60,000 bases of DNA. Source: Cristatella mucedo (taxonomy: Eukaryota; Bryozoa; Phylactolaemata; Cristatellidae). Under the pieces are notes generated by a model. It was not told the origin of the DNA. It saw only the letters and a program-made list of their open reading frames with translations, and did not search any database. How positions within the stretch are numbered: position 1 is the first letter of the stretch; each line of letters opens with the position of its first letter. Below, piece by piece: positions 48,467 through 58,584 of the stretch. Location of the stretch: NCBI GenBank assembly GCA_009760855.2, contig WPIO01000008.1:11754001-11814000 (forward strand), in the 5' to 3' direction. The position numbers were made by a program, and so were the translations under genes.

Positions 48467-48514
48467 ACAGTGTCGCAGCGGCGCCGAGACGCCTCGGCGC
48501 CGCTGCGACACTGT
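48467..48514. other. Perfect 22-bp hairpin
   Basis: Bases 48467-48488 are the exact reverse complement of 48493-48514 across a 4-nt loop (acgc). The stem is mostly G and C. No terminator-like context applies in an animal genome; role unknown. Confidence 0.93.
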
Positions 48515-50447
48515 TGCGGTCCCTTGGAGCACACGAGGGGCGACGAGCCTGTCTCCGACGCACCCCGCCCTCGTCCATTCGTACGGAGACGATGGGAGTG
48601 GCGCGCAGCCCCAACTTCGCGAAAGCGCGACGCCACAGTCCGGACTGACGCAACAGCTGTAGATATGACATTCGATACGGTCTTTGTCTGGAGTGGCTCG
48701 GACGACGCGCAGCGCCGAGCGCGCATAATTGACAGCGCAGTGCGGTGCGTGCCCATCAGGCTAAGTGACATGCGGCTGCTCCGTGGCGGCCGCGCGGCGG
48801 CAGCGGCGGCGGAGGCGGCGGCAGCGGCGGAGGCGGCGACAAACCAACTACCGCGATGTTGTGCGTCCGCCAGCCCGAAAATGAGCCCGGCGTTCGAAAG
48901 GGCTGCTACGGCGGTGGCGCGCCCAACGAGATATTCACCGGCCGCCCACCCGTCCTCACGCCGCCGCCGCCGCCACCGCCGCCGCCGCCGTGCGCTCGGC
49001 GGCCAGCCGGCCGCCGGCGGGCAACCGTCGCCGCCCAATAACTCCCCTCCGGCAGCGGCATGGCGACCAGCAGCCGGCGGCGTTCCCCCGCAGCGCTCGG
49101 CCGTCGTTCAAGACGCCCAAGAAAGCGAACGCGGCGACCTCTGTCGGCTAGCAGCGGCGAAGTCCTACCTACCGCCCGCCCGCTCTCGTAGCCAAGTGGC
49201 TTCCCTTACTCGAATTACGGCGCTGCAATTAGTCTTAGATACACTTTGGAGTCTCTGGCCCGGCGAACAGGTGCCTCCGCCTTTCACTGTCCTAATTTAA
49301 TAAGATCGCAGCTGCCAATTCGCGGAGCTCGCGCGACAGTCGTGTATATTAGGCAAACTCGCTGCTAGGGTTGCTTCATCTTACATTATTAACAAAGGGT
49401 GCATTGCTGTTTTTCTGCCGGTGCTTTTGAACGAGAGATCGGCTGTCTGAAGGCATCTGAAAGGACGCGACTGCGCGTCCTGGACAGGCGAGCGGCGCTG
49501 CTATCTACGACGGTGCCGCGCCGCCCGGCCTGCCCCGCTCCCGACGACGCTATCTTCGACGCGGCATTCGTTCCCGGCGCTCGCACCGCGACGTGGTTTC
49601 GACGCCCGAAACCAGACCCGATTTTTTTTGCGCGGCTCTAGCAGCTAGACTGAGAAGCGGAGAGCACAACGGCGTCGTTTCGCGGAAAACCGAGGCTGCG
49701 ACATGTGCGCCTGCTCCGGCGGCGAGCCGCTATGGGTACGCCGGCCAGCATCGCCCGTCAGCCGTGCACGACAAAGCTGGCGTTGCTAACCGCCTCTGGC
49801 GGCACGCTGCCGGGCTAGCGGGCGTGTCCAGATTGGGAAGGGGTGGCTCCGGCGTACGCTAGTGAATGAAATCTCGAGGGTCGAGTGCGGCCGCTATCAG
49901 TGGAGAGCTAACCGCCGCCGCTGCCGCCGCCGTGAGAAAATTGCTCGCTGTAAGGTCGAGGAAAATGCAGAGGGGCAATAAACGATTTCTGCCGCGGCGC
50001 TTCGTCCGCGTTTATGGCGAGCTAAGAGTTTTATGGCACCGTTAGAAACTCGACAGAGGCAGACACGCTTTTCATTGCCATCAGAAACCAGAAGACCAGA
50101 ATCCGCAGCAGCGGCGGCCGTGGGCAGTGGCCGCCGCTGCCGCCGGCCGCTCCCACTGCCACCCCGGGGCGGATCGAATTACGACGACGCGTCCGCGCTG
50201 GACGCGTCGCGCCCTTTTCTCGGTGGGTCTTGGAACGACAGCCTGCAACCCGCCCCGCAGGGCGGCAGTCATTACTCGCTCTAGGCGGCACTGCCGGCCT
50301 CCTGGGCTCCTCCTGAGCCGTGCATCGCGCCCCCGCACCGAGTCGCATGTCCGACGGCGCCAGTCGCGAGCTCGCAGAATCGACCGAGGTGCAGCTTAGA
50401 GGACCCAATAAAAGGCAATGCTCTGCGGACCGCATAATACGATCACT

Positions 50448-50573
50448 GCCCGCCCGCCCGACCGCCCGCCCGACCGCCCGCCCGACCGCCCGCCCGACCG
50501 CCCGCCCGACCGCCCGCCCGACCGCCCGCCCGACCGCCCGCCCGACCGCCCGACCGCCCGACCGCCCGCCCGC
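50448..50573 (+). repeat. 12-bp GC minisatellite
   Basis: Tandem CCCGACCGCCCG units, about ten copies, the last ones shortened. A 12-bp period keeps every frame open; the PTAR-, DRPP- and GGRS-type repeats in the frames are artefacts. Confidence 0.96.
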
Positions 50574-50640
50574 GACGACGCCGGAGCTGACGCCATGGCG
50601 CCGGTACGGATGAGCTCTCTTTCCGGTTGACTCAGATAAG

Positions 50641-50999
50641 CTGGGTCAGCGTATCTTTAGCATTGTTTTGAGTAAGCTATTAATTTGTTATGAGTACTAT
50701 GGCATCTGTATACCCGATAAGACAAGGCCTGGATGTCTAGAATTCGTGGACTCCATCCCTCCGCGCCTCGCCGAACAAACGCGGCATTCGGCTCCAGAGC
50801 AGTCGCTGCGGCTCCAGCGCCCGATGCTATCATCTGCCACCGTCACTCAGGCACGCCGCCACCGACTGTTCCCATAGCGACGGCGCGCCTGCAACGCTCC
50901 GCAGCACTCGCAGACACCCATTGGACTCTCCCCCATCTATTTCCCTACCTACCTCTCTACTGCCACCTTCCCACCTTCCCTCACTACCTCCTTCAATCC

Positions 51000-51003
<4 letters not shown>
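50641..51003. other. No recognisable feature
   Basis: Plus-strand frames at 50668-51164 continue into the CT tract and have no domain. Confidence 0.4.

Positions 51004-51088
<85 letters not shown>
51004..51088 (+). repeat. (CT)n microsatellite
   Basis: Pure CT run of about 85 bp. Confidence 0.97.
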
Positions 51089-51091
<3 letters not shown>

Positions 51092-51583
51092 GAGGACCGG
51101 TCCGAGGCACCGATGTCGGAGGGCACCTCGTCGGAAAGAAAGTACCATCATGCATCGCCTGTAGGACGTCGTAGGACGCAATTGTACTTGAGCTGCCTTT
51201 ATACGGTCTATCTTGCTTCTGTTCTGCTTAATGTCCTGCTAAGGTTTTCCATCTCGTAGGGAAGTTTGCGAGGTCAGTTTTTCGTAAGTCCCTCTTCCTA
51301 CTCGCTCCACCTCCAGAGTGGTCGTGGAAAAATGCCTTTCTTAAAGAGAGTTAATAAATGGCTCCCCGCGATTCGTTTGCCTGCGAATTTAAACCTTCCA
51401 CGATTACCTTGCTCTTCCGCCACCTCACGATCTGATTCCTAAATGAAGAGTTTATAGCGTCCCATAAATCGGTACCCATCGCTGATCGCGCTGATGATCT
51501 CGCCGGTTAAGTCTTCCGCCACGCTGCTCAAAGCAACGAAGAAGGCGTGCTCTTTGATGGCGCCTGCGCTTATCGTCGTTTTC

Positions 51584-52060
51584 TCAGACGTGGCCAAGAA
51601 AAAGGACCTCGCTCGGCTTCTGAGTCATCGCTAAGCCTTCGCTAAGCGTTAGACCGCCACCACTCTTGGCGACGTGTAACGCATAAGACTGAAGCCGGAT
51701 GGAAGCAGGAAAAAGGTTACGATACTGACTGCAAACGCGGCTGTTCGCACAGTTGCACAACCTACTAGAGATTTCCCGGAGCGAGGCTGCTTTTATTCCC
51801 TCCCGGCTCTGCCTGACGGGGAGCTGAATGGGTTGTCCGAGCAGCTTGCCGTACGGCTCACCCATCCAGGGCGGGTCCCCGGAGAAAAAGGGGAAGTTGG
51901 GAGCAGCCAGCACATCAAACACCCCCCCCCCCGGGTGATCGCTCGTCCGTACATTTGCCAACCGGCTTATAATTAAGTGGCCGCCACGGCTCGAGATATC
52001 AAGATGGCGGCGGCGGTAGCCGGGCGACGCTCGCGAAGAATAAGGGTGGCGCGCCCCCAC
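51584..52060 (-). CDS. Unrecognised 158-codon open frame
   Basis: Noted because its composition is balanced, unlike the Arg/Ala-rich frames around it: it includes aromatic residues (FPFFSGDPPWMGEPYGKLLG around the middle), several Cys and hydrophobic stretches. No family recognised, no signal peptide, no clear splice sites. The first third overlaps the CpG-rich segment with the YY1-like motif on the opposite strand. An open frame of this length can arise by chance in a window this size. Confidence 0.12.
   Translation of the reverse strand: MGARHPYSSRASPGYRRRHLDISSRGGHLIISRLANVRTSDHPGGGVFDVLAAPNFPFFSGDPPWMGEPYGKLLGQPIQLPVRQSREGIKAASLREISSRLCNCANSRVCSQYRNLFPASIRLQSYALHVAKSGGGLTLSEGLAMTQKPSEVLFLGHV
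52000..52011 (+). promoter_or_regulatory. Candidate YY1 site
   Basis: CAAGATGGCGGC matches the known YY1 recognition sequence, which in animals often lies just downstream of transcription starts and can overlap the first ATG. The ATG inside it opens a frame of roughly 29 codons (MAAAVAGRRSRR...) ending soon after. Located about 1 kb before the candidate exon at 53026. Confidence 0.4.
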
Positions 52061-52344
52061 CCCCCCCCCCGCGGAAACTCGCGACGTCGTTAGGCCGGCG
52101 ACGTGGGCGCGCTAGACTGCCTGGCCGCCCGGCCCGAGATCGCTCGCCCGGTCGGCATTCGAAATCGAGGCCTGGCGAACGCCTCGCACTCGCGACGGAG
52201 ACGGATGCGCTCCGTCGACAGTCGGTCGGTCGCACTGCGAGACGCTCGTTGGACTGTTCAGTGGTGAGGCGACGACGACGCGGCTAGCTCGTTCCGATTA
52301 TAGGCAGGCGGAAGAAAGTCGTGATAGTAACTGGATCTTGACCC

Positions 52345-52445
52345 GCTGCTAAGGCGCTCACTCTTTGCGATCCAGGCCGTGGGTTCGAGACCTCTTGTGG
52401 GCGATCTCATGTGTCGCTATACAAATGAGGTAGTTAAATCAGATA
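52345..52445 (+). mobile_element. tRNA-derived SINE with internal deletion
   Basis: Head 'gctaaggcgctcactctttg' and box B GGTTCGAGACC at about 52382-52392; then most of the body is missing and the copy resumes at 'gtcgctatacaaatgaggt' and 'agttaaatcagatag'. Confidence 0.8.
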
Positions 52446-53025
52446 GCTTGCTATCGGCTATTTCTTATGACTTCCTGAGCAGACTGCCGCCGTACGGGAG
52501 GTTGCGAGAGGCCGGCGGGCTCGGAGAGCGCCTCGCCGGCCGCTGCCGAGCCACGCCTCCGGCGCTAGCGCTGCGGCGGCGGACGGCGACGCGTTGGCCA
52601 GGTCGGCTCCCTTTACCGCTGCTGGCGACGGCCGACGCGCAGCGCCAGTCGCCCTGCGTCCGGCAGCCGCCCCAGCGAACACGTGGCCCTCCTAAGCGGA
52701 CGTTTGATTGGCTCCAGACCAATTACGCTTCCCCCCCGGCAGACCGCTATTACCTCTTGTTATCGTGCGATCGCGTAGCCGGCAGACTAAACGGCTTAAT
52801 TCCGTTCGGAAACTTGGCGGCCGAGCAAGCACGGCTGAAATGACGCTGCGGCTGTGGCGGCGGCGGCGCAGTCATTAGAAGTTCGAGCGTCGCCAATGCC
52901 GCTCGCTGGCCGCGACCGGCCCGTACGGAGTCAGAGCACAAGTCAGACACCGCCGCCGCCGCGAGCGGCCCGAGCCTTCTAGCCTTCAGCCGAGCCGGAT
53001 AGGGCGCTCGCTCGCTTCGCCGGCC

Positions 53026-53113
53026 ATGCTGCTCGCCTGCAGGTGGCTCGTCGCGGCCTCGTGCCTGACCGTGGCCGCAACTGCGCTGAGGACGAGGACA
53101 CGGACGAGACCGG
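53026..53113 (+). CDS. Candidate first coding exon encoding a signal peptide
   Basis: The ATG at 53026 (context cggccATGc) begins MLLACRWLVAASCLTVAATA, followed by LRTRTRTRTP-like basic residues (exactly LRTRTRTRP). This looks like a secretory signal peptide: short n-region, hydrophobic core LVAASCLTVAATA, and an Ala-x-Ala end (ATA) suited to signal peptidase. After 29 codons plus one base a strong donor, GG|gtaagc, follows at 53114. A phase-1 intron right after the signal peptide is very common in secreted-protein genes. The remaining exons are not identified and may lie beyond the window. A Cys-containing frame at 56380-56486 is phase-compatible but lacks a good acceptor. The open frame that reads through the donor to 53316 is Arg/Ala-rich and probably intronic. 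Confidence 0.4.
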
Positions 53114-53340
53114 GTAAGCGCGTGCTGCCGGCGGCAAAATTCGCAGCCAGCCGCCGCCGCGGCGAGCTCGGCCGGAGGCGGCGGCGCGCACGAGCGCTCC
53201 GCAAAGAGGAGGTAGGCGCCACACCCACTCGCGAGCAAACTCTGACCTTGCCGGCGGCGGCGGCAGTGAGCCGGCAGCCGAGCCGGATCGGCGATCTTTC
53301 GGCGGGACCTGGCTGACTAGCAGCGGCTGCAGCAGCCTTC

Positions 53341-54145
53341 CGTCAGCAGTAGCTGCTCGCAGTGCTTATCAAGCGACCTGCTTGCGCGCTCGGAGCAACT
53401 ATTGCAGGCCAGAGAAGCTGGATTTCTTGGGAGAGCGGGTGGTGGGCGTGGCTGGCGGGTGGCTCACTCCCGGGTCCCGCCCTTCCCGCTGGAGCTGCTT
53501 CCGAAGATCGCGCTCCGCTCAGGCGCTCGCCGCTCCGGCGCGTGAGCGCTCTAAAGAGCTCCGCCGACACCCGACCGACCGCCGCGCTCCGAAAGCACTA
53601 GCTCAGCGGCCGGGCAGTGGACGTGGGTGGGCGCGCCACCGCAGCCGAAAAGCCAATGACGCCGCCGCTCGGCGGCGACGTCAACGGCGGCGGCGGCAGC
53701 CGTACAAGGCTTTCGACCGCTTCGTCGCCGCCGCTGCGCTTGTGGAGCACTCGGATAGGTGCGGTGGCGCAGTCGGCCGCTCGCCTCCCGCTCGAGGCAG
53801 CGCCGCTTGCTCGCGGCCGCCGCAGGGTCGCGCGGCCGGCTCGCCAGCGGTAGCGAGGGGAGCGGTCGCCTCCAGGTGCTTTGCGGTCTGCTCCGGAGGA
53901 GCTGTGCGTCCAAGGCTCGCCGACCGCTTTGCAGGCGTACGAGCGCGACCTTGCCGGTGCGCATGCGGCCCGTCTGCTCGAACGCTACGCCCAGTGCACA
54001 ATGGCGCGGCCCAGCGGGCCGATCTGGAAGCCAGAATGCACCGCCAGTGCTGTAGCAGTGCACGGTGCGTACGCGTTTTCGCGCGTATGCTCTCGTGAGT
54101 GCATGCGTGCGTGTGTGCGTGCGGATGAGAGAGGGGTAGGGGCTG
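53341..54145. other. GC-rich sequence, no recognisable gene
   Basis: Overlapping frames on both strands, including a 404-codon minus-strand frame at 54765-53551 that runs through the GA tracts. No domain found. Confidence 0.4.
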
Positions 54146-54156
54146 GAGAGAGAGTG

Positions 54157-54200
<44 letters not shown>

Positions 54201-54318
54201 CGAGTGGACAGACGAATAGCAGGGAGGGAGAGGAGGAAAAAGGAAGAGAGAGTGAGTGAGACATGAGTCCGCGAGGGAGATTGAGACAAAGTGAGAAGAA
54301 AGAGAGAGAGAGAGGAGG
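54146..54318 (+). repeat. GA-rich tract
   Basis: Pure GA at about 54161-54195 plus impure purine-rich sequence up to 54318. Confidence 0.93.
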
Positions 54319-54516
54319 AGGAGAGGGAGGAGGTGGATAGAAGAGGAAGAGAGGGAGGAGGCTGATAGGGAAGTGGGGGAGCGGGAGGAGGTGGATAGAA
54401 GAGGAAGAGGTGGAGCGGGAGGAGGCTGATAGGAAAGTGGGGGGGGGGAGCGGGAGGAGGTGGATAGAAGAGGAGGAGGTGGAGCGGGAGGAGGCTGATA
54501 GGAAAGTGGGGGGCGA
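54319..54516 (+). repeat. Purine-rich minisatellite, about three long units
   Basis: Repeating order 'ggaggaggtggatagaagag' then 'gggaggaggctgatagg' then 'aaagtgggg', at about 54328, 54393 and 54453. The unit is about 60-65 bp with small indels. All purine-strand biased. Confidence 0.9.
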
Positions 54517-54879
54517 GAGGGCGATTGATTTATCAAATCGTGGCAAGCCGCCGCCCCGGCCCGCCCCGGCCCTAGTAGGTTTTGTGGTCATACAAGCAGG
54601 TGTACATTCTCTAGTTCTTCTCTTTGCTTGTATACTGTGGGCCGACCACAAGGCGCTTGACAGCAGAGCTGGATTAGCAGAGCTGGCCGCGATTTCGTGC
54701 TTGAAACGCAAGGGCACGGCCAGCATAGCTTGCTGCCGGACAGAGCATTGTGGCGAGCTATACACTTCCGTTCAGTCGAAGGCGTCTGCCTTCAATCGCC
54801 GCGTAATTCGTAAGAGGCTCGATATTATAGACCGTCGACAACAGCAATAATAAGCAGCAGCGCGCTCTGCCGCAGGCTG

Positions 54880-54985
54880 TTGGTGAGCAGCAGCAGCAGC
54901 AGGGGAGGCGGCAACGGCAGGCAAGTGATGGCAGCCGGGGAGGTGGCAACGGCAATTGATGGCAGCAGCAGCAGCAGTAGCGGAA
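54880..54985 (+). repeat. CAG-containing imperfect tandem repeat
   Basis: CAG runs at about 54888-54901 and 54962-54977 bracket two copies of a 'gggaggyggcaacggca' unit (54902 and 54938). Confidence 0.85.
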
Positions 54986-55070
54986 GTGGCAAATTTGGAG
55001 CGGCACGCGTGTTTACACGAGCTGCCGACCATCTAGGCGACAGAAAAACGTCGGCGGCTTAGCGAGTAAG

Positions 55071-55124
55071 CACAAGGTCGGGGGCACAAGGTCGGGGGCA
55101 CAAGGTCGGGGCACAAGGTCGCTG
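55071..55124 (+). repeat. 15-bp tandem repeat
   Basis: CACAAGGTCGGGGG repeated four times, the last copies one or two bases shorter. Confidence 0.95.
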
Positions 55125-55180
55125 CTTTAGTCACCGCTGCCTGCGTGCTGACTTTCTGAGCATCGAGAGCTCGGTGAGCC

Positions 55181-55345
55181 GTGATGGCACACTAGGTAAG
55201 GCGGTTGCTTTCACGACCTTGGTCGAAAGGTCGTGGGTTCGATTCCTACGGTGGGCGATTCTTTATCGCCACTGCAAGCGGTGTTGATAGCCGTAAAGGC
55301 TCTACTGTCGCTATGCAAAAAGAGGCTGTTAAATCAGCTAGGATT
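55181..55345 (+). mobile_element. tRNA-derived SINE, reference-quality copy
   Basis: The cleanest copy: A-box-like 'tggcacactaggtaaggcgg', hairpin arms (cacgacctt / aaggtcgtg at 55213-55236), box B GGTTCGATTCC at 55238-55248, body 'tttatcgccactgcaagcgg', 'ccgtaaaggctctactgtcg', 3' end 'gctgttaaatcagctag'. The head would drive RNA polymerase III transcription in the way known for tRNA-derived SINEs. An ATTTATT-rich tail follows. Confidence 0.92.
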
Positions 55346-55464
55346 TATTTTATTTACCTCCTCTCTTGTAATCGGAGGCTGGGCTTGCATGTGGCCAAGC
55401 AAGCGTTGCGGATGTTAGTTGGCAGCATTGACGATTGTAGAGCTAACCTCAATTTAATAAGGTG

Positions 55465-55470
<6 letters not shown>

Positions 55471-55561
<91 letters not shown>
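55471..55561 (+). repeat. (GA)n microsatellite
   Basis: Pure GA run of about 90 bp. Confidence 0.97.
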
Positions 55562-55563
<2 letters not shown>

Positions 55564-57080
55564 AGTCGGAAGCTGCAGTCGGTAGCCGATTCGGACGCTG
55601 TTTGCTGTAGTGAGCCTGGTTGAGGTGATCGTCGGCGCTGCAAAAAAAAATGAAAATGGGTTTCGATCGTGTCGCTGGATAGCTCTCTCGAGTTTAACCA
55701 TTATATCCTCAGTCAGTGTCGCGCATCTAGTACTGCCACTCTGAGCCATCCGGCGAGCTGGTAAGAGGCTGCCTCCCGCCATAAAACTGCCGGCGGCGCC
55801 GGTGCCCGGGTCTGAATCTTGGAGATAACAGGGCCACCGGAGAGCAGCCGCAGAATGAAGAATTAGAGCGGCACTATCTGCTGGAAAGCATCGAAGACGG
55901 CAGCGTCCTGGGACGTTTTGCCAACTAATTTTTTCACACCTTAGCCAGGCGGCTCTTTTTTCACGCGATTTTATTTGGCTGCCCAGACGCCACAGGTCAG
56001 CTGAAACGCCGGCCGCAGGAGAGCGACCGGCGAGTTCCGACCCAGTACCCTTAGTTCGCTCGCTTTCCCTATAAAGAAGAATGTGACCCGCGGCGGCCTG
56101 GACGGAGGCGGGCGCCTCCTGACGGTTTTATTGCCCTTTGTTGAATATCTAATGAAAGCCTCTCGCCCCACTCGCCCGGCGTACGGTATCGCGAGTGTCC
56201 CGCCGGTCTGCCGAGCGTTGCCTTAGCAACGACCGCATTGGCATCGACGGTCGAGGCGGCAGCTGGGCTGCGCTCCGACGGTGCGCGCGCCGCAGTCGCT
56301 ACCGACAAAGCATTGGGCGACTGGCAATCGACTAATCGTCTCTCGGCCGGAAAGGGAAGCCCGGCAGCAGACGACCTAGTCCCGGGAAACGTCGAATGTG
56401 AGAGAGTCTACCAAGGCAGCTGCAGCTCTATCGTGCTAGCAGACGATACCCGTCTCGGCTGCTGCTTGGCTTTCGTTGACAATTGAGAAACCTATTGCTC
56501 TCCTCGCGGAGAGTGCGTCTTTAGAGCTGACGAAAATCCAACATTCTTGTAAGTGATGCCACGGCCAATGATTGCCAAGCAGGACTACGCTTGGACAAAC
56601 CTAAGCGACGCAAAAGCGAGTCTGTCGGGCTTGTGTGGATGAAGCACTATTGCGGTCATTGAAAATACGCTTCATCATTAAAACCTGGACAGTATCGAGC
56701 ATATGTACGTAGAGGCATTTACGTATGCACGTGCCTATGCCTTCAACCGTGCGCGGGTATATGCGTTCTAGTAGGTACTTCTTAAAATTCTCCCGTCAAT
56801 CTCTAATAGCCTACAGTTGACCAACCTAAGTGTGAGCGAACAATGGCAGTTGTGCACAATTACGATATTTTATCGTACTAATCAATAACAATACTAATCA
56901 TTTCATTGTGCATGCGACAATAAAAAAAAAGTTTAATTCAAAGCAAATTGTGAGCTTTTGCTGCCGACACATTTCTTATCCTCCATGCCAGACAGATCTC
57001 AGCGCTTTTTCTGCGTCGCCGAAAAAGAAACGGAGAGAGAAAGGGACAGCAAGAGACAAAAAGAGACAGTTACATGGAGA
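55562..57080. other. No recognisable gene
   Basis: GC-rich patch at 55750-56480 contains the plus-strand frame 56238-56486, which ends in a four-Cys segment (CERVYQGSC...GCCLAF). It has no recognised family. The rest is ordinary sequence. Confidence 0.4.
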
Positions 57081-57082
57081 CG

Positions 57083-57154
57083 CAGAGATGCAGAGGGAGA
57101 GAGAGAAAGGGAGAGAGAGAGAGAAAGAGAGAAAGAGAAAGAGAGGGAGAGAGA

Positions 57155-57232
<78 letters not shown>
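57083..57232 (+). repeat. GA-rich tract with pure (GA)n end
   Basis: GAGAGG/GAAAG variants at 57083-57160, then pure GA to 57231. Confidence 0.96.
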
Positions 57233-57233
<1 letters not shown>

Positions 57234-58279
57234 CGATAGCTAGTAGAAGCAGTTAGCTAATATAACTACTCATTCCCGATGAAAAATAATTAATGTGACA
57301 TTCTTGTTTCTATTCTAGTGATTTTCGTGACGTTAGGACCTAAATCTTGGAAATGAGGCCGCCAGCCCCTCTCACCGAAGGTCTCTTACACGAGCGCCAG
57401 TGCTCGCCAGAGTTAACATGACTATCAGGTCGTCTCGTGGCGGCGCCGTCCATTAGGTTCAAAATTCAAATATGAAGTCTGTTCCAGGCTTCATCGAGAG
57501 TGCCGACAGATTTTCGTCTGACCTGGAGTAACAATGGGTCAATAAACGATCGTGAGCAAGGTCTTCGACGACATGAGATCAAGTTTGTTCGGAATGCTGC
57601 TAGTGTCGGCATGCTTTTGATAGGTGCAGAATAAAATGAGGGCAACGCCGTGCCATGTGGGGTCAAGGGTGTGCCCAGGATTAAGCCAAAGATCTATCAA
57701 TACCTTGACCTCTCCAAAGAAAGCCATTCACGGGAAAGCTCAAGAGGCACGTCGGACTGCTCGGCCTCGCGACACGCCCACTCAGATTTTCTAGCTCGAG
57801 CCACGCCCATTGACCTTTTCTTCGCTGCCGCGCCTAGGAGCGAAAAATTGAGGAAACTCGGCCTGGTTATTCGTGTACGTCTGAATCTTACTTGGGTGGC
57901 AATTAGTAAAAAGCGTGCACAATATGTAGCCCTGTGTGCTGATTAGTTATTTCCCGCTACTAATTCCGTGAAAGCAGACAGCTCGTCATCTGCCTCTTGA
58001 GCTGAGCAGCAGCCGTTAGCAGAGGTCGAGAGGCGAGGTAAAGCAAGAGTTCTGCTTTCAATCGACCTGTTTCAATCGATTCGAATCTTTATTCATGACT
58101 TCATCGAGAATCGGCTCGTCTTCTCTCTGTTGCTTGCTCGTTTTTGTACAGACAACAACCGTCTACCGGACTCGGAGTAGCCAAGGGCTTAGATTAGAGT
58201 GGACTTTTGACTCGGATGGTTCATCTTTCAAATGTAAGGTTTCAGAGGGTATTTCACGCTGTCACTCAAGCAATTGGCC
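57233..58279. other. No recognisable gene; coding-like minus-strand frames noted
   Basis: Minus-strand frames at 57727-57539 and 57666-57466 overlap in different frames and look like one protein-like segment with a frameshift. It ends with RSFIDPLLLQVRRKSVGTLD and EAWNRLHI before a stop at about 57466. I do not recognise the family; it could be an old element remnant. Confidence 0.3.
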
Positions 58280-58280
58280 G

Positions 58281-58318
<38 letters not shown>

Positions 58319-58320
58319 AT
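58280..58320. repeat. (TA)n microsatellite
   Basis: TA run flanked by self-complementary 'tatatta/taatata'. An AT-rich stretch made of AATTATAAGGAATAA-type units continues to 58414. Confidence 0.95.
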
Positions 58321-58414
58321 ATAAGGAAAAACGACCACATATATAATTATAAGAAATAAATAATAATTATAAGGAATAATTATAAGGAATAAATAAAGAA
58401 TAAATAATTATAAA

Positions 58415-58487
58415 GAACAACGACCACACGGCTTCCGAATCCGTAATGGCGTCGGAGATGCAGCGCTATATATATATATATATATAT

Positions 58488-58533
<46 letters not shown>

Positions 58534-58584
58534 CGCTGCATCTCCGACGCCATTACGGGTTCGGAAGCCGTGTGGTCGTTGTTC
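58415..58584. repeat. 52-bp near-perfect inverted repeat around a (TA)n centre
   Basis: The left arm (58415-58466) is the reverse complement of the right arm (58533-58584) with a single mismatch. The 66 bp between the arms are TA repeats with one 'catacata' interruption and are themselves self-complementary, so the whole 170 bp can fold into one hairpin or cruciform. The arms are GC-rich and end abruptly. No target-site duplication is obvious. Confidence 0.95.

Larger units (their letters stand above)
46653..50640. other. GC/CpG-rich block 4
   Basis: CpG-dense, with open frames up to 365 codons (48203-49300, plus) and 361 codons (49038-47953, minus) that lie antisense to each other over most of their length. 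Both are composed mostly of Arg, Ala, Ser and Pro and neither has a recognisable domain, so I do not call either a gene. Small features inside include a 15-bp tandem duplication at 46852-46881 (gtggacgggtgtgac) and a perfect 22-bp hairpin. Confidence 0.5.
51900..53340. other. GC/CpG-rich block 5
   Basis: CpG-dense block containing a YY1-like element, C-runs at 51924-51935 and 52056-52070, a SINE and the candidate signal-peptide exon. It has the character of a promoter-associated CpG-rich region, but no start site can be placed. Confidence 0.45.

Noticed and set aside
47953-49300. Antisense pair of 361- and 365-codon frames
   Set aside because: Opposite strands of the same CpG-rich DNA, dominated by Arg, Ala, Ser and Pro, no domain; low stop density explains both.
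53551-54765. 404-codon minus-strand frame
   Set aside because: Runs through GA tracts and a purine minisatellite; Ser/Leu/Pro-rich repeat translation, no domain.
55181-55255. Functional tRNA gene
   Set aside because: Box A and B are present, but the sequence is one of many dispersed copies with a fixed unrelated body, and the anticodon region does not fold into a standard arm. It is a SINE head.
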